A DNA stretch of 64,000 nt, from assembly GCA_963422565.1 (NCBI GenBank), contig OY730228.1:1-64000 (forward strand), in the 5' to 3' direction. Shown piece after piece: positions 27,136-35,516 of this stretch (its first letter is position 1; each line of letters begins with the position of its first letter). The notes beneath the pieces are model-generated. The model made no database searches and was not told where the DNA came from. It was given only the letters and a program-made list of their open reading frames with translations. The position numbers and the translations under genes were made by a program. The DNA is from G963422565 sp963422565. GTDB taxonomy: Bacteria > Pseudomonadota > Alphaproteobacteria > MPNO01.

Positions 27136-27969
27136 TCAGGCGTTCTGGGCGAATTCGGGGTTCGTATACTGCGCGTTGTGCGCGAGCATCATCCTGACGA
27201 GTTCGGGAAGGCGCTCTTTGGTCGGGACCGGGTCCGTGTCCCAGTGCCCGTAGCGGTCGACGCCCCGCACCAGCGTCGCCGGGCGCCGTTCGAGCGTCGA
27301 TTTCACATGGGGCGGGATCAGGAAGAAGGAATAGCCGATCCGGACCCTGCCCGAGTCGTTCGGGTAGGAGGCGTGGGCCGTCCGTTCCTTGTGGATCGAG
27401 AACTGGCCCTGCTCCAATTCCATGTACACCGCCTTGGCCTCGTCCAGCCCCCGGATGGTCTGCCCGCGCCCCAGCAGGTTCTTCTTCTCGCCCGGTCCAT
27501 CGCCCGGAGCGTTCTCGTGGGATTCGTCGTGGACATGGCCGATCTCGTGGCTGCGCGGCATCACGCGCAAGCAGCCGTTTCCCTTGTTGGCCGGCGTGAG
27601 CGCCAGCCAACAGGTCACCATGTCGTGCGGGTCGCAGCCGAAATAGGCCGAATCCTGGTGCCAGGAAACGAACGAGCCGTCGCCGGCCGGCTTGACCCAG
27701 AACCGCGAGCCGAAAGCGAGGATGTCCGGCCCGATAAGGTCTTCCGCCGCGTCGAGGATGTGCGGCTCGCGAACGAGGTCCCAGGCTTGGGGAAAGCAAA
27801 GATGGCCCTTGAGCTTGAAGACGCCGGCATTGACGCCCTGCCGCTCTTCGAACGCGTCGAGAGCTTCGAGAAGTTCGTCGCATCGCGATTTGGGTATCCC
27901 GTCGACCGGAAAGAGATAGCCCTCGCGGTTGAAGAACTCGATCTGATCTTCGCTCAGGACCTTCGGCAT
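27136..27969 (-). CDS. Phytanoyl-CoA dioxygenase-family (PhyH) protein
   Basis: 277 residues, Fe(II)/2-oxoglutarate oxygenase. 'FFNREGYLFPVDGI' opens the domain, the HxD iron ligands are in 'SWHQDSAYFG', and the distal histidine is in 'ERTAHASYPN' followed by 'RVRIGYSFFLIPP' with the 2-oxoglutarate-binding arginine. The 'LTPANKGNGCLRVMPRSHEIG' stretch is characteristic. Substrates in this family are very varied, so only the chemistry is inferred. It converges on the Rieske gene. Confidence 0.87.
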   Translation of the reverse strand: MPKVLSEDQIEFFNREGYLFPVDGIPKSRCDELLEALDAFEERQGVNAGVFKLKGHLCFPQAWDLVREPHILDAAEDLIGPDILAFGSRFWVKPAGDGSFVSWHQDSAYFGCDPHDMVTCWLALTPANKGNGCLRVMPRSHEIGHVHDESHENAPGDGPGEKKNLLGRGQTIRGLDEAKAVYMELEQGQFSIHKERTAHASYPNDSGRVRIGYSFFLIPPHVKSTLERRPATLVRGVDRYGHWDTDPVPTKERLPELVRMMLAHNAQYTNPEFAQNA

Positions 27970-28059
27970 GTCGTCCTCCCCATGGTCGTTTCCCAGCGAC
28001 GGTCGATCGTAGCATCGCGAGAGGAAAGCTGAACAGGGCGCCGTCGCCCGCCCGATCGT

Positions 28060-30159
28060 TCAACCCTCGATGCGGGAGAAGTCGGCGAGGTCGGCCATCG
28101 TCGTGCGAATCGCGCTCAAGAGCCTCAGCCTGTTGGCGCGCGCGGACGGGTCGGCGCTGTTGACGGTGACGCTGTCGAAGAACGCGTCGACGGGGCGGCG
28201 GAGGGCGGCGAGCACGCCCATCGCCTCGTCGAAGCGCTCGGCGGCGATCAGCGGAGCCGTCCGCTCCCGGCTGGTCAGGAGGCGGTCGTGCAGCGCCGTC
28301 TCCTCCTCGGTGCTGAACAGGGCCGGCTCGGCCGGGCCGTCATGGATGCGTCCATCCTTCCTCTCCTCGATGGCGACGATGTTGCTGGCCCGGCGATAGG
28401 CGGTCAGCAGGTTCGCGCCGTCCTCGTCGGCGAGGAAGCGTTCGAGCGCCGCGGCGCGGGCGCGCAGCCGGACCAGATCGTCTTCGGCGCTCAACGCGAA
28501 CACCGCCGAGACGAGGTCGTGGCGGACTCCCTGCGCGCGGAGATGGATCCGCAGCCGCTCGGCGATGAACCCCACCAGCTCGTTCTCGACCGCATCTGCG
28601 TCGGCGTGGCCGGACCCGGGGCTGCCGAACCCGGCGACGACGGCCTCGTAGCCGCGATAGGCGCTGCGAACGGCAGCGCGAAGGCCGATCCGGATGCCGT
28701 TCTCCAGGACCAGACGGACGATTCCGAGCGCCGCGCGGCGAAGCGCGTAGGGGTCGCCGGAGCCGGTCGGCCGCGCGCCGATCGTGAAGAAGCCGACCAG
28801 GCTGTCGATCTTGTCGGCGAGCGCGACCGCCGTGCTCAAAGGGTCGTCGGGGCAGGGATCGCTCGGCCCCCTCGGGGCGTAATGCGCGGCGATCGCCCGC
28901 GCGACGCTCTCCGTCTCGCCGTCGTGGAGGGCGTAGTGCCGACCTATGCGCCCCTGGAGCTCGGGGAACTCTCCGACCATCTCGGTGGTGAGGTCCGCCT
29001 TGGCGAGCCGCCCGGCCCTCCGTGCGGACTCCGCGTCGGCGCCAGCCACCGACGCGGCGATCTCGCCGGCGAGGGTCTCGAGCCGGGCGGCCTTGTCGGC
29101 CAGCGATCCGAGCCCCTCCTGAAAGACCATGGTCGCCAGGTCCGCCACCCGGTCGGCGAGCGATCTCCTGCGGTCCTGGTCCCAGAAGAATTTTGCGTCC
29201 GACAACCGGGCGCGCAGGACCCGCTCGTTGCCGGCCACGATCTGCGCGCCGCCGTCCTCGGTATCCGCGTTCGCGATCACGACGAAGCGCGGCGCGAGCG
29301 CCCCGTCCGGTCGATGGACCGGGAAATATCTCTGATGGGTTCGCATCGCGGCGGTCAGCACCTCGGCCGGCACGGCCATGAACTCCGCGTCGATCCGGCC
29401 CATCAGGGGCACCGGCCATTCCACCAGCCCGGCGACCTCGTCGACGAGCCGCGGATCCCGCGCCACCGCGAGACCCTCGGCGGCGGCGAGAGCGTCGCCG
29501 CCCTCGACGACGATCCGCCGCCTTTCGGCGGGATCGAGCACGACCCGCGCCGCCCGCAGACGCGCGCGATAGTCCGCGGCCGAGGAGATCGGGATGGGGG
29601 CGGGGGCGAGGAACCGATGCCCTGTCGTCACGCCGCCGACCGGCGCGCCGCCGGGCAGGGCGAAGGGGAGCGGCGCGCCGTCGAACAGGCAGAGGCCGCG
29701 TTCCAGCGGCCGCACCCAGCGGGCCTGTCCGGTGCCCCAGCGCATCGACTTGGGCCAGGACAGCGCCGCCACGGCCGCCGCCAGGCGGTCCGGCAGCGCC
29801 TCCGAGGTCGGCCCGCCGGCTCGCTCGACGACCGCGAACCAGAACACGGCCTTGCCCGAGGCCCGTTGGACGCAGTCCTCGCGCGTGAGGCCGTTGGCGC
29901 GGAGAAAACCCTCGACGGCCCGGTCGGGGGCGTCGACGCGCGGCCCCCGCTTCTCCTCCCGGATGTCCGGCCGGCGGCGGGGCAGCCCGTCGACGATCAG
30001 AACCAGGCGGCGGGGGGTGACGTAGCTCGTCGACGACTCGAACGACAGACGCGCGCGGGCGAGCTCCTCGCCGACCAGGCGGGCGAGCCGGGCGGCGCCG
30101 TCGGCCTGCATGTGCGCCGGGATCTCTTCGGAGAAGAGCTCGAGCAGCAGTTCCGCCAA
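28060..30159 (-). CDS. glyS: Glycine-tRNA ligase beta subunit
   Basis: 699 residues, normal length. TTG 30159, two bases after the glyQ stop, is the start because the family N-terminus 'LAELLLELFSEEIPAHM' begins there. Further motifs are 'LVDEVAGLVEWPVPLMG', 'VPAEVLTAAMRTHQRYFPV', 'FVVIANADTEDGG', 'RLSDAKFFWDQD' and the HD-like 'DSLVGFF'. The C-terminal part resembles the anticodon-binding domain of ArgRS. Forms the alpha2beta2 GlyRS with glyQ. Confidence 0.95.
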   Translation of the reverse strand: MAELLLELFSEEIPAHMQADGAARLARLVGEELARARLSFESSTSYVTPRRLVLIVDGLPRRRPDIREEKRGPRVDAPDRAVEGFLRANGLTREDCVQRASGKAVFWFAVVERAGGPTSEALPDRLAAAVAALSWPKSMRWGTGQARWVRPLERGLCLFDGAPLPFALPGGAPVGGVTTGHRFLAPAPIPISSAADYRARLRAARVVLDPAERRRIVVEGGDALAAAEGLAVARDPRLVDEVAGLVEWPVPLMGRIDAEFMAVPAEVLTAAMRTHQRYFPVHRPDGALAPRFVVIANADTEDGGAQIVAGNERVLRARLSDAKFFWDQDRRRSLADRVADLATMVFQEGLGSLADKAARLETLAGEIAASVAGADAESARRAGRLAKADLTTEMVGEFPELQGRIGRHYALHDGETESVARAIAAHYAPRGPSDPCPDDPLSTAVALADKIDSLVGFFTIGARPTGSGDPYALRRAALGIVRLVLENGIRIGLRAAVRSAYRGYEAVVAGFGSPGSGHADADAVENELVGFIAERLRIHLRAQGVRHDLVSAVFALSAEDDLVRLRARAAALERFLADEDGANLLTAYRRASNIVAIEERKDGRIHDGPAEPALFSTEEETALHDRLLTSRERTAPLIAAERFDEAMGVLAALRRPVDAFFDSVTVNSADPSARANRLRLLSAIRTTMADLADFSRIEG

Positions 30160-30161
30160 GG

Positions 30162-31037
30162 TCAGCTTCCCGGCGTTCGCGAAGCCAGCCAGGCCTCGCA
30201 GCAGGCCCTGGCCAGGGCGCGAACTCGCGCGATATAGGCGGTGCGCTCGGTCACGCTGATGGCGCCCCGGGCGTCGAGCAGGTTGAACGCGTGGCTCGCC
30301 TTTATGCACTGGTCGTAGGCGGGGAGGGCGAGCCGCCGGTCCAGCATCGCCCTGCATTCGGTCTCGGCGAAACCGAACTGGCGGGAGAGGAGCGCGGTGT
30401 CCGCATGCTCGAAATTGTAGGCCGAGAACTCGCGCTCGGCTTGCCGGAAGATGTCGCCGTAGCATATGCCGGCGCCGTTGAAGTCGAGGTCGTAGACATT
30501 CTCGACGCCCTGAATATACATCGCCAGCCGTTCCAGACCGTAGGTCAGCTCGACCGAGACCGGATTGCATTCGATCCCGCCGACTTGTTGGAAATAGGTG
30601 AACTGGGTGATTTCCATCCCGTCGCACCAGACCTCCCACCCCAGCCCCGCGGCGCCGAGCGTCGGGCTCTCCCAGTCGTCCTCGACGAATCTTATGTCGT
30701 GAAGGGTCGAATCGATTCCGAGTGTCGAAAGACTCGCCAGATACAGTTCCTGAGACTGGGGCGGGCTCGGCTTCAGGATCACCTGGTATTGGTAATAATG
30801 CTGCATCCGGTTGGGATTCTCCCCATAGCGCCCGTCGCTCGGGCGCCGGCAGGGCTGGACATAGGCGGCGCGCCATGGATCCGGTCCCAGCGCCCTGAGC
30901 GTGGTCGCGGGATGAAAGGTCCCGGCGCCGACCTCCATGTCGTAAGGCTGGAGAATCGCACAGCCCTGGTCGGACCAGTAGGCGTGCAGCTTGAGGATCA
31001 GGGACTGAAAGGATGTGTCGGTCGCGCCGGTCGACAT
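30162..31037 (-). CDS. glyQ: Glycine-tRNA ligase alpha subunit
   Basis: 291 residues from ATG 31037, the start that matches the family N-terminus (TSFQSLILKLHAYWSDQGCA). Catalytic class II core with 'QPYDMEVGAGTFHPATTLRALG', 'GENPNRMQHYYQYQVI', 'WEVWCDGMEITQFTYFQQVGG' and 'TYGLERLAMY'. An upstream in-frame ATG at 31100 would add 21 unrelated residues. Immediately upstream of glyS. Confidence 0.96.
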   Translation of the reverse strand: MSTGATDTSFQSLILKLHAYWSDQGCAILQPYDMEVGAGTFHPATTLRALGPDPWRAAYVQPCRRPSDGRYGENPNRMQHYYQYQVILKPSPPQSQELYLASLSTLGIDSTLHDIRFVEDDWESPTLGAAGLGWEVWCDGMEITQFTYFQQVGGIECNPVSVELTYGLERLAMYIQGVENVYDLDFNGAGICYGDIFRQAEREFSAYNFEHADTALLSRQFGFAETECRAMLDRRLALPAYDQCIKASHAFNLLDARGAISVTERTAYIARVRALARACCEAWLASRTPGS

Positions 31038-31430
31038 GATCGCTGGAGGGCTGGGCTCCGCAGGGCGGCGGACCCTACGCGGCTCCATATGGCCGGTCAA
31101 TCGGGTCCGGTGTCCGGAAGCCTCGAACAGGTCTGAGTCGGGAGGGTAGAAGGGCGGTTTGGGGCTCGCGATGACCCGTTCGGTTTCCGGGCGGGGCTAT
31201 GCGCATCGTGATCCGCATCTTGCGCAGGTGCAGCCCGGCCGCGCGCGGTGACCGGGTTCAAACGGATGTGAGACGAGGGCCTTGAATTTGGGTTGGGGGT
31301 CTCCGGGGTCGTCGGTGATGAACGAGCGGCCGAAGGAGGACCCCCGCAGGTACGAGGCCGGCCCAGTCCGGCTTCCCGGTGGGCGAGGGAAAGCCTTGCT
31401 CGGCATCTTCGGTCTTCGTTCTCCCGCCTC
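31038..31430 (-). other. Intergenic region without a supported intact gene
   Basis: About 390 bp between the glyQ start and the BrnT remnant. Short minus-strand frames (31197-31406, 31258-31440) lie where a brnA antitoxin would follow brnT, but neither shows convincing antitoxin features. Could be decayed antitoxin sequence. Confidence 0.4.
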
Positions 31431-31611
31431 CTACCGACATCGCTCGCTACGGGCGGTCGTTCGTGCCGAGATGAGCCTTATCGATGTCGCGTCGTCGGGG
31501 ATCGGCAGCGCGAGGGGGGTCCTGAAAGACCGTGGCGGCGGGTTCGAACCCGACCCGGTGCTTGCGGATGTTGCTCGCCGCCTTGGCGGGATCCCGCTCG
31601 ACCGCGGACAT
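31431..31611 (-). pseudogene. Remnant of a BrnT-family toxin gene
   Basis: From ATG 31611 the frame reads 'DPAKAASNIRKHRVGFEPAATVFQDP', the BrnT N-terminal signature (DPxKAxxNxxKHGVxFExAxxVF). One extra C in a run near 31525 shifts the frame; the other frame continues 'DPLALPIPDD...IRLISARTTARSER' and stops at 31431, matching the BrnT C-terminus (RIISARxATRxER). About 25 residues of the central core, including the catalytic arginines, are absent. So this is a frameshifted and internally deleted toxin copy. Confidence 0.8.
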
Positions 31612-31809
31612 GTTCTCCCATCGAGCTGCCCCCCGGTGCCGTCGCCCCGTCTCTCCGACCATTGCCGCCGGGCCGGAAACGCAAAACCTCCAGTGTAGGT
31701 TCGCCTCGTCGGGCGGAAATCCAAGCCCCTGAATCCTCCAAGCCGACGGGGGTTTTCTTTTTCTCTATTGCCGAATTACCGAGGAGAGGCTTTCGCTCCG
31801 ACAACCGGC

Positions 31810-32046
31810 CTACGGGCAGTCGTGCGGGGCGTTCAGGGGAACGAACGCCCCGCATTTGTGACAACGCGCAAGCTCCTCCGGCTTGTCGCGCACCCTGCGC
31901 CTGGTGCGGCGCGGGCGTCTGGGGATGCTGTCCGCCTCTTCCTTTTGCCGCACGCGCTGGTAGCGGGAGACCCAGCGAAAGCCGTACCACACGACGGCGA
32001 TGACGACCGCGAGCACGATCAGTTTTTGTAGGCCGAATCCGAGCAT
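31810..32046 (-). CDS. Small membrane protein with C-terminal zinc-ribbon half (PP0621-like)
   Basis: 78 residues. An N-terminal membrane helix (about 7-22) is followed by a basic stretch and a C-terminal 'CHKCGAFVPLNAPHDCP' knuckle. This layout matches small PP0621-type proteins found in many proteobacteria, function unknown. It lies 40 bp downstream of the S49 peptidase gene and is probably co-transcribed. Confidence 0.7.
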   Translation of the reverse strand: MLGFGLQKLIVLAVVIAVVWYGFRWVSRYQRVRQKEEADSIPRRPRRTRRRVRDKPEELARCHKCGAFVPLNAPHDCP

Positions 32047-32086
32047 CCGCGCATCGCTGGTTCGGGGGCGGGCACGGGCCGCGTCC

Positions 32087-32977
32087 TCAAAGCCCGTAGC
32101 GCTTCCAGACGGCCCATTCGTCGAGAGCCGCGATCATTTCGGCGGTTATCGAGGCGGTCGCGCCGCCCTCCGGCCACGCGCGAAGGAACGGAGCGATGCC
32201 GAGCCGCCGGCGCAGGCTCGGCCGCTGCCCGATCCAACGCAGCCGGACATCGGTACCGAACCGTTCGTGAAGCACGGAGCGCATCTCGCCGAGCCCGTCC
32301 ACCAGACCGAGGGCCATCGCCCGCCGGCCGGTCCAGAACGCACCGGAGAACAGAATCTCCTCGGTTTCCTTGAGGCGCCGGCCGCGCCTTGCGCGCACGT
32401 GAGACTTGAACGCCTCATGCACCTCGCTCTGCAGGTTCCGCAGATGCGCGACATCGTCTTCCGCCGCCGGTCTGAACGGGTCGAGCATGCCCTTGCGCGG
32501 GCCGGCGGAATACAGCCGCCGTTCGATGCCGCAACGCGCGATCAGGCCGTCGAAGCCGAACCCGGCGCTGACCACCCCGATCGAGCCGACGATCGAGTTC
32601 TCGTCGGCGAAGATCTCGTCGGCGGCGCATGCCAGCCAGTAGCCGCCGGATGTGGCGACATCCTCGGCAAATGCGAGGATCGGAACCGCGCGGTTCTCCG
32701 CGTGCTGACGAATGCGGCGGGAGATTAGCGCACTCTGCACCGGCGAGCCGCCGGGCGAGTTGACCGCCAGCGCCACCGCGGCGAGCCGCCGCGAACGAAA
32801 CGCCCGGTCGATGGCGCGCTCGAGGCTGTCGATCGTCAGACCCGAGCCGCGGCCCGGTCCGGTTCTGCCGATGACGCCGCCGAGCCGCAGGACCGAGACG
32901 AGGGGCGGCCGTTTACGAAAGGGCGACAGACGCCGCCGCGCGGAGGCGATCGGGGTCCCGGGTCCGGTTTCGATCAT
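32087..32977 (-). CDS. S49-family peptidase (SppA-like)
   Basis: 296 residues from ATG 32977; an upstream ATG (33043) would overlap the methyltransferase gene. The core contains 'AVALAVNSPGGSPVQSALI', the nucleophile serine in 'DVATSGGYWLACAADEIFA', 'SIVGSIGVV' and 'SGAFWTGRRAMALGLVDGLG'. SppA-type proteases cut signal peptides or membrane proteins with a Ser-Lys dyad. No clear N-terminal membrane helix, as in short alphaproteobacterial versions. Neighbours (methyltransferase, DUF2007, polyprenyl synthase) are conserved. Confidence 0.9.
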   Translation of the reverse strand: MIETGPGTPIASARRRLSPFRKRPPLVSVLRLGGVIGRTGPGRGSGLTIDSLERAIDRAFRSRRLAAVALAVNSPGGSPVQSALISRRIRQHAENRAVPILAFAEDVATSGGYWLACAADEIFADENSIVGSIGVVSAGFGFDGLIARCGIERRLYSAGPRKGMLDPFRPAAEDDVAHLRNLQSEVHEAFKSHVRARRGRRLKETEEILFSGAFWTGRRAMALGLVDGLGEMRSVLHERFGTDVRLRWIGQRPSLRRRLGIAPFLRAWPEGGATASITAEMIAALDEWAVWKRYGL

Positions 32978-33023
32978 GAACCATAGATACAGGCGGCGGT
33001 GCGGCGCGCCAAGCGGCGGCGGC

Positions 33024-33773
33024 CTACAGATCGAGTGCGGCACCCCGCAGAACCGCGTTCGCTTCGGCCGTGAAGCCGCCGCCGGGTTCGTGTAGCACCA
33101 GCCCGCTGGCGAGCCGAAGCGGTGCGCCGCTCCCCCGGCGGGCGCGCAGGAGAACCCGCTTCGCCACCGATTCTCCGCCGCGCGGCCAGAGGGGAAACAC
33201 CACGATCTCGCCGCCGCCCGAGGGCAGGGCGGCGAGCAGTTCCGCCAAGCGATCGGCGCGGTGGATCAGGGTGAGAGTCCCCTTCGGGCGCAGCATGCCG
33301 AACCCGAAGGACAACCAGTCGGCGATCCCCGCGCCGTCCTCGACCTTGGCGGCGGCGCGGCTCCCGCTCGCCGGCGGGCGCGTTCGTCCGGCCGGCAGAA
33401 AGGGCGGGTTCATCATCGCGTGATCGAACGATCCGTCCGTCAGCCGCCTCGGGGGCCGGCCGACATCGCCGGCGAGAAACGCGATCCGATGCGCGAGCGC
33501 GTTGCGGCGGGCGTTCGCGGCGGCGAGGCGAACGAGGCCCGGATCCTTCTCCAGCCCGACGATCTCGATATCGGCGACTCGCCGCGCCAGACATAGCGTG
33601 GCGGCACCGGCGCCGGCGCCCGCTTCGATCACCCTGTCGCCGGGTCGGGCGGGCACCGCAGCGGCGAGCAGGACGGTGTCGATCCCCGCCCGGAAACCGC
33701 GGCGGGGCTGGTCGAGGAGTATCTGCCCGTCGAGCAGCCGGTCGGCGGTGACGTCGTCCGGCCGCGCCGTCAC
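33024..33773 (-). CDS. SAM-dependent N6-adenine methyltransferase (TrmN6/MTS-like)
   Basis: 249 residues from GTG 33773. Rossmann motif I 'VIEAGAGAGAATLCLARR', acidic loop 'IVGLEKDPGLVRLAAANARRN' and the adenine-N6 catalytic motif 'MMNPPF' place it with TrmN6/YfiC-like enzymes that methylate A37 of tRNA-Val. It starts within the stop of the DUF2007 gene (GTGA overlap). Specificity is inferred from the family. Confidence 0.85.
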   Translation of the reverse strand: MTARPDDVTADRLLDGQILLDQPRRGFRAGIDTVLLAAAVPARPGDRVIEAGAGAGAATLCLARRVADIEIVGLEKDPGLVRLAAANARRNALAHRIAFLAGDVGRPPRRLTDGSFDHAMMNPPFLPAGRTRPPASGSRAAAKVEDGAGIADWLSFGFGMLRPKGTLTLIHRADRLAELLAALPSGGGEIVVFPLWPRGGESVAKRVLLRARRGSGAPLRLASGLVLHEPGGGFTAEANAVLRGAALDL

Positions 33774-33994
33774 CGCGGCGTCAGTCGCGCGGCTTCCCCG
33801 GCGTCGGCGAGGATCCGCCGGGCGCGGTCGAAATCATGCGATGCGACCATGACCCGCCGCGGTATGGCGAGGGTGCTGCCTTCCAGGACGGACATGTGCG
33901 AATCGAGCACCACCGGCGCGATCCGTTCGCCGTGCAGCACGGCTTCGAGCCAGGACAGGAACACGAGATCGTTGGTTCTGAGCAGTTCCTTCAT
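33770..33994 (-). CDS. DUF2007 domain protein (putative signal-transducing protein)
   Basis: 74 residues. 'MKELLRTNDLVFLSWLEAVL' and 'VVLDSHMSVLEGSTLAIPRRVMV' (in parts) match the short DUF2007 family, compact ferredoxin-like proteins of unclear role. First gene of a coupled minus-strand set (DUF2007, methyltransferase, S49, PP0621-like) and divergent from the polyprenyl synthase gene across 93 bp. Confidence 0.85.
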   Translation of the reverse strand: MKELLRTNDLVFLSWLEAVLHGERIAPVVLDSHMSVLEGSTLAIPRRVMVASHDFDRARRILADAGEAARLTPR

Positions 33995-34087
33995 CCTGCC
34001 CCCGGAGCCGCCCAGCCTTGACCGCGAGTGCGGCCGAATTATGTTCGGGTGGCTGAGTAGCATTTCCGAGCGGGGTGGGCCAATCAG

Positions 34088-35110
34088 GTGAGTGCGGTCA
34101 TCGAGCTCGGGCGCAGCCCCTATGCCAGCGGCCGTCCGAGCCTCGATCGGCTGACGGCGCTGACGGCCGCCGATGTCGAGGGGGTCAATCGGACCATCGT
34201 CGAGGGCATGCGTAGCCCGGTCCTGCTGATCCCGCGTCTGGCCGGCCATATCGTGGCCGCGGGCGGCAAGCGTCTCCGGCCCATGATCACCTTGGCGTCC
34301 GCGCGGCTTTGCGGCTATGAGGGAACTCGGCATATCGGCCTCGCCGCCTGCGTCGAGTTCATCCACACCGCGACCCTGCTGCATGACGATGTGGTCGACG
34401 AGAGCGATCTCAGGCGCGGGAGGACGACGGCCAACGCGATCTGGGGCAACAAGGCCTCGGTGCTCGTCGGCGACTTCCTGTTCAGCCGCTCCTTCGAATT
34501 GATGGTCGCCGACGGGTCGCAGGAGGTGCTGCTCATCCTGTCGGAAGCGTCCTCGGTCATCGCCGAAGGCGAGGTGCTCCAGTCGATGACCACGAACGAT
34601 ATCGAAACGACCGAGGAGGATTGTCTCGAGGTCATCAGCTCCAAGACCGCCAAGCTGTTCGCGGCGGCCGCCGAGGTCGGCGCGGTGGTCGCCGAGCGCG
34701 GCGAGGAAGACAGGGCCCGGCTGCGTGCCTTCGGCCATGCGTTCGGCATGGCCTTCCAGCTCATCGACGATATGCTGGACTATTCCGCCCGGCAGGCCAC
34801 ACTGGGAAAGACCGTCGGGGACGATTTCCGGGAAGGCAAGGTCACGCTCCCCGTCATCCTCGCGCTCAGGGAAGCGGAGGAGCCGGCGCGCGAGTTCTGG
34901 CGGCGGACCATCGAGGATGTCGAGCAGAAGAAGGGCGATCTCAAGCGGGCGATCGCGATGCTCGAGCGTTCGGGTGCGCTCGCCGCGACGTTCGAGCGCG
35001 CGCGCGGCTATGCGGCGGAGGCCGCCCGCGCTCTGGAGGGATTTCCGGATTGCGATCCCCGCGCCGCGCTGCGCGAAGCGGTGGATTTCGTCATCGCCCG
35101 CGACCACTGA
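34088..35110 (+). CDS. ispB: Octaprenyl/polyprenyl diphosphate synthase
   Basis: 340 residues from GTG 34088. Trans-polyprenyl synthase with first Asp-rich motif 'LLHDDVVDESDLRRG', second 'LIDDMLDYS', 'GGKRLRPMI' near residue 60, and 'GKTVGDDFREGKVTLPVI'. Makes the ubiquinone side chain; chain length cannot be fixed from sequence by eye. Typical alphaproteobacterial pairing with DUF2007. Confidence 0.93.
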   Translation: MSAVIELGRSPYASGRPSLDRLTALTAADVEGVNRTIVEGMRSPVLLIPRLAGHIVAAGGKRLRPMITLASARLCGYEGTRHIGLAACVEFIHTATLLHDDVVDESDLRRGRTTANAIWGNKASVLVGDFLFSRSFELMVADGSQEVLLILSEASSVIAEGEVLQSMTTNDIETTEEDCLEVISSKTAKLFAAAAEVGAVVAERGEEDRARLRAFGHAFGMAFQLIDDMLDYSARQATLGKTVGDDFREGKVTLPVILALREAEEPAREFWRRTIEDVEQKKGDLKRAIAMLERSGALAATFERARGYAAEAARALEGFPDCDPRAALREAVDFVIARDH

Positions 35111-35142
35111 CCCGGCGGCGGCGGGGAAGCCGCGGCGCCGTG

Positions 35143-35172
35143 TTGCGAAGCGTCCCTGCGGGCGGCTATAAG
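35143..35172 (+). promoter_or_regulatory. Putative promoter of tRNA-Pro
   Basis: TTGCGA at 35143-35148 and TATAAG at 35167-35172 with an 18-bp spacer; the mature tRNA starts 18 bp further on. Confidence 0.5.
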
Positions 35173-35189
35173 TCCGCTCCGCGACCGGT

Positions 35190-35266
35190 CGGAGTGTAGC
35201 TCAGCCTGGTAGAGCACTGTCTTCGGGAGGCAGGGGCCGGTGGTTCGAATCCACTCACTCCGACCA
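35190..35266 (+). tRNA. tRNA-Pro (anticodon CGG)
   Basis: 77 nt with CCA encoded. Acceptor stem CGGAGTG/CACTCCG, D-loop 'AGCCTGGTAGA', anticodon stem CTGTC/GGCAG (one T-G pair) with loop TTCGGGA giving anticodon CGG, and T arm 'TGGTTCGAATCCA'. Reads CCG codons, frequent in this genome. Confidence 0.96.
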
Positions 35267-35283
35267 GCCCCGCGCCTCGGCCC

Positions 35284-35516
35284 GGCCTTCAGAAGCCGAT
35301 CATGTCGTCGTAGAGCGGCAGGCGCTTGACCGGGTAGACGGGCTCGGTGCCCGGCCCGGACGGCTCAGGAAGTAGACGCCCCGTTTCTCCCACTCTTTCG
35401 GCGTGCGCGGCTCGCCGCCGGTGTGGTCCGCCGCTGCCCGCGGTTCACGAATCGGACCGGCGGGAAAAGGCCGGCGAACGACTGCCTTTCCTCGTCCGAA
35501 ATCCCTCTGGACGACG
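35284..35516 (-). pseudogene. Decayed 3' part of an unidentified gene
   Basis: Coding-like segments lie in different frames: 'ISDEERQSFAGLF' near 35480, 'PAGPIREPRAAADHTGGEP' and 'TPKEWEKRGVYFLS' near 35400, and a natural-looking terminus 'PVYPVKRLPLYDDMIGF' stopping at about 35289. At least two frameshifts separate them. I do not recognise the family. It sits between tRNA-Pro and the broken barrel-protein gene. Confidence 0.45.

Noticed and set aside
31535..31560. tRNA T-arm-like GGGTTCGAACCC
   Set aside because: It encodes part of the BrnT remnant (GFEP) and has no matching acceptor, D or anticodon arms.
31725..31785. Terminator-like CCCC/GGGGG pair followed by a T-run on the plus strand
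   Set aside because: The stem is only about four pairs, and no plus-strand gene lies upstream for it to terminate.
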